This document shows, piece after piece, positions 44,482 to 52,597 of a stretch of 64,000 nt of DNA (the stretch's first letter is position 1; each line of letters opens with the position of its first letter). Below the pieces are notes generated by a model. It was not told the DNA's origin. It ran no database searches and saw only the letters and a program-made list of their open reading frames with translations. Made by a program: the position numbers and the translations under genes. The DNA comes from Coriobacteriaceae bacterium (GTDB taxonomy: Bacteria > Actinomycetota > Coriobacteriia > Coriobacteriales > UMGS124): positions 1-64,000 of the forward strand of contig JAHZGC010000016.1 in assembly GCA_019421015.1 (NCBI GenBank), written 5' to 3'.

Positions 44482-45429
44482 ATGCCTGCGCTTATTACCC
44501 ATTACCTGTTCGGCGAAGAAGTGCTCCCCCAGGTCGACGACGTGGTGGGGTCGTCGGACACCGAACGCGACGCGTTTTTGATCGGCTGCCAGGGGCCTGA
44601 CCCGTTCTTCTTTGGCGTGACCACCCCGCGCGGCAGCGACGTGCGCGCCCTGGGGCGGGAGATGCACCGCCGCAAGATGGGGGCGGCCCTGGGGCAGATG
44701 CGCTCCGACCTGGAGAAACTACCCGAGGCCGACCGCGCCGTGGGCCAGGCGTTCCTCTGCGGGATGCTCGCCCACTACGTGCTCGACCGCACGGCACACC
44801 CCTACATCTACGCCATGGAGTACGAGCTATGCGACAACAGCCCCGAGCTGGGCGACGCCTACCACGAGGTGCACGCCCTTATCGAAAGCGAGCTCGACTG
44901 CGGTGTGCTCGACCACTACCGCCACTGCAACGTGGAGGAGTTCGCCCCGGTCATGGTGCTGGAGAAGGACCCGCAGGCCATGCGCGCGGCAGGCGCGCTG
45001 ACCGCCGAGATGGCAAGCAGGGTCTACGGGCTCAAGATCCGCCCGAGCGACTACGAGGGCGCCCTGGACGACATGCGGCTGTGCTATCGGGCCATCGAGC
45101 CCTACGACTCGGGCCGGGTGCGCAGGCTCGCCGCCGCCGAGCGGGTGGCACGCCCGCACTCGATGCTGGAGGCGCTCTCGCACCGCGCAGACCAGGGGGC
45201 CGACAACCTCTCGATGAACCCGGGAGGGCGGCAGTGGGACGACCCGTTCAAGGGCGGCCGCTCCACGGAGAGCTTCGTGGAGGTGTTCGAGCGCGGGCTG
45301 GCGGAGTACCCGGCCCTGGCCCGGGCGTTCGTGGCCGGCGCGCCGATGGAGGAGATCACGGAACACCTGGACTACAGCGGCCGGCGACTCGGGGCCGACG
45401 AGGACGCCCGCATGGAGGCGGCGCGGTAG
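44482..45429 (+). CDS. Zinc-dependent phospholipase C family protein
   Basis: A 315-residue protein with the alpha-helical zinc-PLC fold. Histidine/aspartate ligands appear in order: ITHYLFGEEV (His7), FLIGCQGPDPFFFG, GMLAHYVLDRTAHPYIY and HEVHALIESELD. No signal peptide, so it is unlikely to be a secreted toxin-like PLC and may act on intracellular substrates. ATG 44482 is preceded by GAGG. A convergent bidirectional terminator follows. Confidence 0.85.
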   Translation: MPALITHYLFGEEVLPQVDDVVGSSDTERDAFLIGCQGPDPFFFGVTTPRGSDVRALGREMHRRKMGAALGQMRSDLEKLPEADRAVGQAFLCGMLAHYVLDRTAHPYIYAMEYELCDNSPELGDAYHEVHALIESELDCGVLDHYRHCNVEEFAPVMVLEKDPQAMRAAGALTAEMASRVYGLKIRPSDYEGALDDMRLCYRAIEPYDSGRVRRLAAAERVARPHSMLEALSHRADQGADNLSMNPGGRQWDDPFKGGRSTESFVEVFERGLAEYPALARAFVAGAPMEEITEHLDYSGRRLGADEDARMEAAR

Positions 45430-45450
45430 GGGGTTCTGCCCTAAAGGCGA

Positions 45451-45500
45451 TAGGCCTGGCCTCCCCACCATGCACGCTTTACCGGGGAAGCCAGGCCTTA
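45451..45500. terminator. Bidirectional terminator between convergent genes
   Basis: TAGGCCTGGCCTCCCC (45451-45466) pairs with GGGGAAGCCAGGCCTTA (45484-45499 region) with one mismatch; located between the phospholipase-C-like and amt genes, which converge. Confidence 0.75.
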
Positions 45501-45533
45501 TTCAAACCGCATGTACCTTTGTCAGGGCAACCT

Positions 45534-47180
45534 CTACCCGGCGACCTCGGTCGTCATGTCGAGGGCGGCCGTACCGGTCTGACCAGTGGAGATGCGCATG
45601 ACGTCCTCGATACCGGAGACGAAGATCTTGCCGTCGCCGGCCGAGCCGGTGTGGAGCGCCTTGCTGGCCGCGGCCACCACCAGGCCGGGGTCGACCTCGG
45701 AGACCACCACGTCGACCTGGAGCTTGGGCAGCAGGTTGACGTCGGTCTTGACGCCGCGGTAGGAGCCGACCTTGCCCTTCTCGATGCCGCAGCCCATGAC
45801 GTTGCTCACGGTCATACCGGTGACGCCGATCTTGGCCAGGGTGTCCTTGAGGCGCACGAACTCGGCCTGGTTGCAGACGATGCTCACGCGGGTGAGGGAG
45901 CCGCTCGTCTTGATGGGCAGGGGCTTGAGGCCGGAGACGTCCACGTCCTCGCCGGTGGCGGAGGCGATGGAGGGCACCACGGGCAGGAAGTCGGCGTAGG
46001 CGCTGGGCAGGCCGTGCTCGGTGACGTCGAGGCCCTCGAGCTCCTCGGCCCCGGTGACGCGCAGGCCCGCGACCTTCTTGATGACGAGCAGGGTGAGGCC
46101 GCCGGTGACCACGGTCCAGGCCGCGATGGCGACCACGCCGAGGCACTGCACGCCGATGAGCTGCCAGCCGCCACCGTAGAACAGGCCACCGTCAACAGCA
46201 AAGAGGCCGGTCATGACGGTGCCGAGCAGGCCGCAGATGCCGTGCACGCCGCTCGCACCGACGGGGTCGTCGATGTGGAGCTTCTTGTCGATAAACTCGC
46301 AGCCCGGCACCACGGCCACGCCGCACACCAGGCCGATGACCAGCGCGCCGCCCGCGTCGACATAAGCGCAACCGGCGGTGATACCCACGAGGCCGGCCAG
46401 GGCGCCGTTCAGGGTAAAGGTGACGTCGGGTTTGCCGCCCATGACCCAGCTCGTGACCATGGCGGCGATGGCGGCGGCCACGGCGGCCAAGGTGGTGGTG
46501 GAGAAGATCGCGGCGACCTCGGCCACGGTGCCGCCAGCGGCCCCGTTGAAGCCGTACCAGCCGAACCAGAGGATGAACACGCCCAGGGCGCCCAGCGTGA
46601 TGCTGTGGCCGGGGATGGCGTTGGACTTGCCGCTCGCATCGTACTTGCCGATGCGAGCACCGAGGAACGCCGCCCCCATGAAGGCGATGATGCCGCCCAC
46701 CATGTGGATCACCGCAGAGCCGGCCCAATCGAGGAAGCCGAGCTCAGAGAGCCAGCCGCCGCCCCAGACCCAGTGGGTCTCGATGGGGTAGATGAGCGCG
46801 CAGATCACGATGGTCAGGGCCAGATAGGAGCCGAACTTGGTGCGCTCGGCCATGGCGCCCGACACGATGGTCGTGGCCGTGGCGCAAAACACGAGCTGGA
46901 AGAAGAAGTCGCTCCAGTTGAACTCGGCAAATCCCGCCGCGCCGAGCCAACCGAGGTCGGGCGTGCCGATGAAGGGGTTGCCGTTGGCCCCCGAGAGCAG
47001 CCCGTAGCCCAAGAACAGGAACACGACCGCGCCGATGCTGAAGTCGAGCGTGTTCTTCATGACGATGTTGCCGGCGTTCTTGGCCCGGGTGAAGCCGGCC
47101 TCCACCATGGCAAAGCCCGCTTGCATGAAGAAGACCAACAGGGCGCCTACGATAAACCAGAGCCCAAAGACGTCGTCCAT
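45534..47180 (-). CDS. amt: Ammonium transporter with a fused C-terminal P-II domain
   Basis: A 548-residue membrane protein. Residues 1-400 are an Amt/Rh channel: FMQAGFAMVEAGFTRAKNAGNI, ATTIVSGAMAERTKF, the twin-His pore motifs AVIHMVGGIIAFMGA and SGVHGICGLLGTVM. Residues 428-548 are a P-II (GlnB/GlnK) domain: VSIVCNQAEFVRLKDTLAKI, GVTGMTVSNVMGCGIEKGK (ligand-binding region), YRGVKTDVNLLPKLQVDVVV (T-loop), TGSAGDGKIFV and VMRISTG. The uridylylation Tyr51 of Escherichia coli GlnB (YRGAEY) is Thr here. Usually P-II is a separate plug for the channel; fused, it would regulate its own trimer in cis by ATP/ADP/2-oxoglutarate. ATG 47180 follows GGGAGG by six bases. Confidence 0.93.
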   Translation of the reverse strand: MDDVFGLWFIVGALLVFFMQAGFAMVEAGFTRAKNAGNIVMKNTLDFSIGAVVFLFLGYGLLSGANGNPFIGTPDLGWLGAAGFAEFNWSDFFFQLVFCATATTIVSGAMAERTKFGSYLALTIVICALIYPIETHWVWGGGWLSELGFLDWAGSAVIHMVGGIIAFMGAAFLGARIGKYDASGKSNAIPGHSITLGALGVFILWFGWYGFNGAAGGTVAEVAAIFSTTTLAAVAAAIAAMVTSWVMGGKPDVTFTLNGALAGLVGITAGCAYVDAGGALVIGLVCGVAVVPGCEFIDKKLHIDDPVGASGVHGICGLLGTVMTGLFAVDGGLFYGGGWQLIGVQCLGVVAIAAWTVVTGGLTLLVIKKVAGLRVTGAEELEGLDVTEHGLPSAYADFLPVVPSIASATGEDVDVSGLKPLPIKTSGSLTRVSIVCNQAEFVRLKDTLAKIGVTGMTVSNVMGCGIEKGKVGSYRGVKTDVNLLPKLQVDVVVSEVDPGLVVAAASKALHTGSAGDGKIFVSGIEDVMRISTGQTGTAALDMTTEVAG

Positions 47181-47446
47181 GCCAAACCTCCCTTGCAGGT
47201 TGGGGGCGAGCGTCGGCCCCGGTTGTGGGGAGTAGACCGCTCGTCCGCGTTTACAAGGTGAAGGCTATCCGCGGCGTGTTTCGGGAGGAATTCGGTAGCA
47301 AGGCGGTAGCGCGACGGTAACGCGGGGGTATCGATACGTTATCGCAGGTGAAACATCGTGTCGGGAAGGTTGCGAGGGGCTTGCGGAAAGGTTGCGGGCA
47401 AGGGGGCCGTCTGTGGCCGCCCTACAGGTTTTTTCATACGCAGTGT

Positions 47447-47538
47447 TGACCTTAGGTCAGCCCGCTCGACTACCTTAGACGAGTCCTCTTGTACCGACGG
47501 CCAACCCACGCCGTCGAACCTGACTACTCTAGATGAGT
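47447..47538. promoter_or_regulatory. Operator-like repeats in the amt / flavoprotein divergent interval
   Basis: In the 518-bp gap: TGACC-TTA-GGTCA palindrome (47447-47459) and two imperfect direct repeats, GACTACCTTAGACGAGT (47468-47484) and GACTACTCTAGATGAGT (47522-47538), 54 bp (about five turns) apart, each with ACTnnTCTAGAnnAGT-like dyad symmetry. Further right, an AT-rich block (about 47550-47612) probably contains the promoter of the flavoprotein gene at 47699. Confidence 0.45.
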
Positions 47539-47698
47539 TTGGTCTTAGTACTTTGATATTTTTTTCAGAAAAGGCCAATCTACCTGCAGTTTTATAAATA
47601 TATTAAAAATCACCCTACCCAGCTTGTACCGTCTTGGCCACAATGGCCTCATATCCGAGCGGGCCTCAAGGGGAGGCTCGCACCACAAGGAGGACTGC

Positions 47699-49621
47699 AT
47701 GGCTCAGATCACTCGCAGGTCGTTCACGGCAGCCGGAATCGCGGGGGCAACCATGTTGGCCACCGGCGGCTTCGCCCTGAGCGCCGGCGCCCAGGAGGCC
47801 GGCACCTACAAGCCGGGCACCTACACGGGTACCGGCAATGGCAGGGGCGGCAACGTGGTGGTCGAGGTCGAGTTCGACGAGAACTCCATCAAGTCTGTGA
47901 ACGTGACCTCCCACAGCGAGACCCGTTACATTTCTGACGTGGCCATCGAGAAGATCCCTGCCGAGATCGTGGAGTACCAGTCGCTCAACATCGACAGCGT
48001 CTCTGGCGCAACCCTTACCTCCTTCGGTATCCTCTCGGCCGTGACCGACTGCGTCGAGCAGGCCGGCGGCGACGTGAAGGCCCTCGAGGAGGCCCCGGGC
48101 GCTCCGAAGAAGGATGAGACCGTCGAGCTCGAGGCCGACCTCGTGGTCGTCGGCGCCGGTGGCGCGGGCATGACCGCGGCCATCAAGGCCGCCCAGGCCG
48201 GCAAGCAGGTCGTGGTGCTCGAGAAGACCTCGAACATGGGCGGCAACACCGTGGTGTGCGGTGGCTATCTCCACTACTACTACGCCCCGCAGGAGCTCCG
48301 TCAGCCCATGACCGAGGGCTACGCCGCCTACTTCGACTCGGTGCTTGAGCAGGGCCTCGCGGAAGGGCCGGAGCTGGGCATCGACCCCGAGTTCGTCGAG
48401 AACCTGCGCAAGGACTACGACGACTACTACGCCGCCGGCAACACCACGGTATACGACTCCGCGGAGTTCTGCGCCCTCGACCTCCAGTTCGTCACCGGCG
48501 GCACCTTCTCGAAGTGGGTCAACTTCACCAAGACGGTCCCCGCGCTGAACGACTGGCTCACCGAGCTCGGCATCAACTGGTGCCCGCTGTCCAACATCGT
48601 GGGCTTCTCCTGGCCGCGCTTCTCGGGCGAGGAGGGCGCTCATGAGGGCCAAGGCTTCTTTGACCTGTACAGCAAGGTCATGGACGCGGAAGGCCTGCCC
48701 ATCACGATGCTGACCTGCACCCCGGCCACCGAGCTCGTGGTCGAGGACGGCAAGGTCGTGGGCGTCGTGGGCGAGTGCACCGACGGCACCACCTACACGG
48801 TGCGCTCCGGCAACGGCGTGGTCCTGGCCACCGGCGGCTACTCGGGCAACTTCGAGATGCTCAAGAAGTACAACACCTACTGGAACTTCGACGGGGTCGA
48901 CCACCTGCTGCACGACAACACCTCCGGCCACGAGGGCGACGGCATCACGCTGGCGCAGACTCTGGGCGCGCAGGTCGACTTCATGGGCAAGCCCATGATG
49001 ATCCCCTTCGGCAGCCCCACGGGCAGCACCGCCCCCATGGTCGGCAACCACCTGAACTTCATGCTGGTCAACGGCGACGGCAAGCGCATTGTGAACGAGA
49101 AGGCCTCGCGCTATGACATTAGCCAGGCGCTTTTCTCGTCCAAGGACGCCACCGGCTACATCGTGAGCGACTCGACCAACTGCAACGTGATCGACGGCAA
49201 GGCTTACGGCTATTACGACGTTAACTACCTGGCCGCCAACCACGACCTCTACTTTGCTGACACGCTCGAGGAGCTCGCCGAAGCCATCGGCGCCGACCCC
49301 GAGACGCTCATCGCCACGGTCAACCAGTTCAACGAGTACTGCCGTGCCGCCGACGGCCAGCCCGACGAGTTCGGCCGCACCATCTTCACCGAGGAAGGCC
49401 TCATCGAGGAGGGCCCGTTCTACGCGTCGCCCATCTCGCCGCGCGCCCACCTCACGCCCGGCGGCATCCTGATCGACGAGGAGGACTACTGCGCCCTCAA
49501 CGAGGCCGGCGAGCGCATCGAGGGGCTGTACTGCGTGGGCGAGCTCGCCGCCGAGCGCAACGGCGTGGCCTCGCTTTCCACCGGCCTCTATGCCGTCAAC
49601 AAGATCTTTGGCCTGGAGTAA
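47699..49621 (+). CDS. Tat-exported FMN/FAD reductase (urocanate/fumarate-reductase superfamily)
   Basis: A 640-residue flavoprotein with Tat signal (TRRSFTAAG), an N-terminal covalent FMN-binding domain (residues 35-125; SGATLTS at 102-108, Thr105 the expected FMN site) and an FAD reductase domain from about 145 (VVVGAGGAGMTAAIKAA, EKTSNMGGNTVVCGGYLH, GNGVVLATGGYSGN). This is the UrdA domain order. The active-site region has KRIVNEKASRYD, and the C-terminus has HLTPGGILIDEEDY and GVASLSTGLYAVN in place of NRxGGNA, so substrate differs from fumarate. ATG 47699 follows AAGGAGG by five to seven bases. Not beside a LuxR gene; divergent from amt. Confidence 0.92.
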   Translation: MAQITRRSFTAAGIAGATMLATGGFALSAGAQEAGTYKPGTYTGTGNGRGGNVVVEVEFDENSIKSVNVTSHSETRYISDVAIEKIPAEIVEYQSLNIDSVSGATLTSFGILSAVTDCVEQAGGDVKALEEAPGAPKKDETVELEADLVVVGAGGAGMTAAIKAAQAGKQVVVLEKTSNMGGNTVVCGGYLHYYYAPQELRQPMTEGYAAYFDSVLEQGLAEGPELGIDPEFVENLRKDYDDYYAAGNTTVYDSAEFCALDLQFVTGGTFSKWVNFTKTVPALNDWLTELGINWCPLSNIVGFSWPRFSGEEGAHEGQGFFDLYSKVMDAEGLPITMLTCTPATELVVEDGKVVGVVGECTDGTTYTVRSGNGVVLATGGYSGNFEMLKKYNTYWNFDGVDHLLHDNTSGHEGDGITLAQTLGAQVDFMGKPMMIPFGSPTGSTAPMVGNHLNFMLVNGDGKRIVNEKASRYDISQALFSSKDATGYIVSDSTNCNVIDGKAYGYYDVNYLAANHDLYFADTLEELAEAIGADPETLIATVNQFNEYCRAADGQPDEFGRTIFTEEGLIEEGPFYASPISPRAHLTPGGILIDEEDYCALNEAGERIEGLYCVGELAAERNGVASLSTGLYAVNKIFGLE

Positions 49622-49685
49622 CGAGACAAGGCACGACTAGCGCATAGGAAGGCGGGAGGCCTACCAAAGCCCCTCGCTTTGCAAC

Positions 49686-49728
49686 GGAGAAGCTCCTGGA
49701 GTCCAACTTGGACGCCGGGGGCTTCTCC
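49686..49728 (+). terminator. Stem-loop after the FMN/FAD reductase
   Basis: GGAGAAGC (49686-49693) pairs with GCTTCTCC (49721-49728), with an inner TCCAACTTGGA stem. No T-run; 65 bases after the stop. Confidence 0.55.
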
Positions 49729-49816
49729 GCCATACGGAGCCGTGCCCTATGCCGATGGCATCCGAAGGGTTGCAAGGCGGTTGCGAGGTTAGGGGAGTCG
49801 GAAGATGCAAACGTGC

Positions 49817-50947
49817 CTATCCCAACGCCTCATGCAGTGCCTGGGCAACCGCCCGTACATCGTCGGAAGCAAGGTAAGGGCCCATGGGGAGGCTGAGCAC
49901 GCGCTCGCAGAGCCGTTCGGTCACCGGGCACCCGTCGGGACACAGGCAGGTACCCCTAAACGCCGGCTGCCTGTGCAAGGGGCGCGGATAGTACACCATG
50001 GTAGGAATGTCCCGGGCGCGCAAACATGCCCGGACCCGCTCGCGATCGCACCCTTCGGGCAGCCTCACGGTATACTGGGCCCACGCGCTGCGATACCCTT
50101 CGGGAACCACGGGCAGCCCTAGCGGCAATCTTGCCAGCTCCACCTCATATAGGAGGGCGGCTTCTTGCGCGGCGGCGCATTCATGGGAGACGAAGGCCTC
50201 GAGCTTCGCCAGAAGCACCGCCGCCTGAACGGCGTCGAGGCGGCTGTTCATGCCCACGCGCACGTTATGGTACTTCGACGACCCCCTGCCATGGGCCGCA
50301 TAGCTGCGTACCAGCTCGGCCCAGTCGCCGTTGTCGGTGAACACCGCACCGCCGTCGCCATAACATCCTAAAGGCTTGGCGGGAAAGAAGCTCGTGGTTG
50401 CCATGGAGCCGAACGCGCAGGCCCTTCGCCCGTGAGCCGAACCGCCGAACCCCTGCGCGCCGTCTTCGAGCACGAGCAAACCATGGGCTTCGCCCACGGC
50501 ACCCACCGCCGCATGGTCGGCAGGCAGCCCGAACAGGTCGACGGTCATCACCGCACGGGGGCGCACGACGCCCGCAGCCTCCACCGCACGCACCGCGTGC
50601 TCCAAAGACGCCGGGGAGATCGTATAGGCGCGCTCGTCAACGTCCACGAACACCGGCGTCGCGCCCACGGCGGCCACGGCCTCAGCACTCGCAAAAAAGG
50701 TGAAATCGGGCACGAACACCGCGTCGCCGGGGCCCACGCCCCAGGCCATAAGGGCAAGCTGCAGGGCATCGGTACCGTTGGCGCAGCTCACGCAATGCCC
50801 AACACCCACGAACTCGGCGAGCTTTTCTTCCAGCCTCCGCACAGCAGGGCCGCCTATATAACGACCGTCCTCCAAAACCGAGAGCACCGCCGCATCGACG
50901 GCAGGCCTCAGGGCCCGATATTGGGCCGCCAGGTCTCTCAGCTCCAT
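49817..50947 (-). CDS. DegT/DnrJ/EryC1 aminotransferase (WbpE-like)
   Basis: PLP-dependent sugar aminotransferase, predicted to form the 3-amino group of UDP-3-amino-GlcNAcA. 376 residues: N-terminal LRDLAAQYRALRP, VSCANGTDALQLALMA, VPDFTFFASAEAV, EDGAQGFGG (PLP ring Asp/Gln), and the Schiff-base lysine in TTSFFPAKPLGCYGDGGAV. C-terminal SAWAQYTVRL and YYPRPLHRQPAF are typical of WbpE/DegT enzymes. Its ATG is two bases after the stop of the upstream WbpB-WbpD fusion, so it is the last gene of that operon. Confidence 0.88.
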   Translation of the reverse strand: MELRDLAAQYRALRPAVDAAVLSVLEDGRYIGGPAVRRLEEKLAEFVGVGHCVSCANGTDALQLALMAWGVGPGDAVFVPDFTFFASAEAVAAVGATPVFVDVDERAYTISPASLEHAVRAVEAAGVVRPRAVMTVDLFGLPADHAAVGAVGEAHGLLVLEDGAQGFGGSAHGRRACAFGSMATTSFFPAKPLGCYGDGGAVFTDNGDWAELVRSYAAHGRGSSKYHNVRVGMNSRLDAVQAAVLLAKLEAFVSHECAAAQEAALLYEVELARLPLGLPVVPEGYRSAWAQYTVRLPEGCDRERVRACLRARDIPTMVYYPRPLHRQPAFRGTCLCPDGCPVTERLCERVLSLPMGPYLASDDVRAVAQALHEALG

Positions 50948-50949
50948 AG

Positions 50950-52593
50950 CTATGTCCGCTCCTCAAGACCCCAAGACGCACGTCGGTACAAACGCCCGCA
51001 GGCAGGGCAGGCCAGGTTGGTATCGAGGGATTCTCCGCAACGGCACACCCAGCCCTGGCGACGCGCGGGAACGCCGTACACCAGCGCGTGGGGCTCCACG
51101 TCGTTCGCCACCACCGCACCGGCACCTACCATGGCCCACGGGCCGATAGTGCACCCGCACACCACGGTAGCGTTGGCACCGATCGACGCCCCCTCCCCCA
51201 CAAGCGTGCGCACGCGCCGCGCCCTCTCCTTGGGATAGGCCGCCCGCGGCGTGAAGTCGTTGGTAAACACGCACGACGGGCCGCAAAATACATGGTCTCC
51301 CAGCTCAACGCCCTCGTAGACGCTTACATTGTTCTGTATCTTGCAACCGTCGCCCACCACCGCGCCCTCGGCCACGTAGACGTTCTGGCCCAGCATGCAG
51401 TCGCGTCCCACCTGGGCTCCCGCCTGTATGTGGCAAAAGTGCCACACGACAGTTCCCTCTCCCACCTGGGCCCCGTCGTCGACCACGGCAGTGGGGTGCA
51501 CCCGGATATCGCTCATGAAGCACCCCTCCCCCCGCCTCATATCGAGGGCACTGAAGTCTCCCAACGGCAACCGCACAGGCAGGCCGGTGAGCTGGCTCTT
51601 GTAGATGGCGAGCACAAGCTCGAGGGCGTCTCGGCCAGCGCAGGCGTCCACGTAGGGGGCGCGGTGAGTAGCAATGGCCTCGCGCATGTCGGCATAGAGC
51701 GCCATGTGGCCGTTGCCGTAAACGTCCGCCGTGGCTTCGGAGGCCAGGGGCGCTTTGGGCTCGCCGGCATGGGAGGGGAAATGCCAGGCCTCGACGGAGT
51801 CCACAGCCGCTCCGCCCAGGCAGGCGGTGCCATGGCTGCCAAAGAGGCACAGGGTCTCTTCGAGGTTGCGCGGGTAGACGTTGACCGTGCCCTCGACGGT
51901 GGCCACGGCACCGCTTGCAAAGGTGACCACGGCAACGCCGACGTCTTCTCCCTCAACGGAAGGATGGAAGCGGTTGCGCGTGGCACCGAACACCTCGACC
52001 GCAGGGCCCATCATCCAAAGCAGCAGGTCAATGGCGTGGATGCACTGGTTCATGAGGCAGCCGCCGTCCTGGTCCCACGTGCCGCGCCAAGAAGCCTGGC
52101 CGTAATAGGCGTCATCGCGATTCCAGCGCACCGCCGCGCTGCCGTGGGAAAGCACACCAAAACAGCCCGTCTCCAAAGCGCGCCGAACGGCCTGGACAGC
52201 CGGGTTAAAACGGTTTTGGTGGCATACCGCCACACGCACGTCGCGCCGTCGGGCCGCCTGCACAACGGCGTCGGCGTCGGCCATCGAAAGCGCGACGGGC
52301 TTCTCGACAACGACATGGAGGCCGGCGTCTATGCAGGCGAGGGCTATGGAGCCATGGGTACCGCTGGGAGTGGCGATCGCCACGAGGTCGAGTTCGGGAT
52401 GGGCCGCGAGCATGGTGCGGTAGTCGGTATAGCACGGTACCGCGGGAACGCCTGCGCGCACAAACAGGGCGTCGGCCTGAGCTGGGTCCACATCGCACAC
52501 GGCCACCAACCTAAAACCCGGTTGGGCCATCGCCTTAAGATGGTTGGCGGCAATGCGGCCGCAGCCTATGAGCGCACAGGCAAGAGTACCCAC
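50950..52593 (-). CDS. WbpB-WbpD fusion: Gfo/Idh/MocA dehydrogenase plus hexapeptide N-acetyltransferase
   Basis: A 547-residue bifunctional enzyme. Residues 1-330: NAD-dependent Gfo/Idh/MocA oxidoreductase with LIGCGRIAANHLKAM, the EKPVALS catalytic-lysine motif and the WRGTWDQDGGCLMNQCIHAID region, matching WbpB (3-oxidation of UDP-GlcNAcA). Residues 360-547: left-handed beta-helix acetyltransferase (VHPTAVVDDGAQVGEGTVVW, GQNVYVAEGAVVGDG, TNDFTPRA, GVPARRQGWVCRCG) with a C-terminal Cys4 zinc-ribbon-like pair (CRCG...CPACG), matching WbpD. GTG 52593 starts just downstream of the wbpA stop. An internal ATG at 51516 with GGAGGGG six bases upstream could also make the acetyltransferase alone. 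Confidence 0.87.
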   Translation of the reverse strand: MGTLACALIGCGRIAANHLKAMAQPGFRLVAVCDVDPAQADALFVRAGVPAVPCYTDYRTMLAAHPELDLVAIATPSGTHGSIALACIDAGLHVVVEKPVALSMADADAVVQAARRRDVRVAVCHQNRFNPAVQAVRRALETGCFGVLSHGSAAVRWNRDDAYYGQASWRGTWDQDGGCLMNQCIHAIDLLLWMMGPAVEVFGATRNRFHPSVEGEDVGVAVVTFASGAVATVEGTVNVYPRNLEETLCLFGSHGTACLGGAAVDSVEAWHFPSHAGEPKAPLASEATADVYGNGHMALYADMREAIATHRAPYVDACAGRDALELVLAIYKSQLTGLPVRLPLGDFSALDMRRGEGCFMSDIRVHPTAVVDDGAQVGEGTVVWHFCHIQAGAQVGRDCMLGQNVYVAEGAVVGDGCKIQNNVSVYEGVELGDHVFCGPSCVFTNDFTPRAAYPKERARRVRTLVGEGASIGANATVVCGCTIGPWAMVGAGAVVANDVEPHALVYGVPARRQGWVCRCGESLDTNLACPACGRLYRRASWGLEERT

Positions 52594-52597
52594 GTTT

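Noticed and set aside
44482..45429. Secreted alpha-toxin-like phospholipase C
   Set aside because: The zinc-PLC fold is present but there is no signal peptide and no C-terminal membrane-binding domain.
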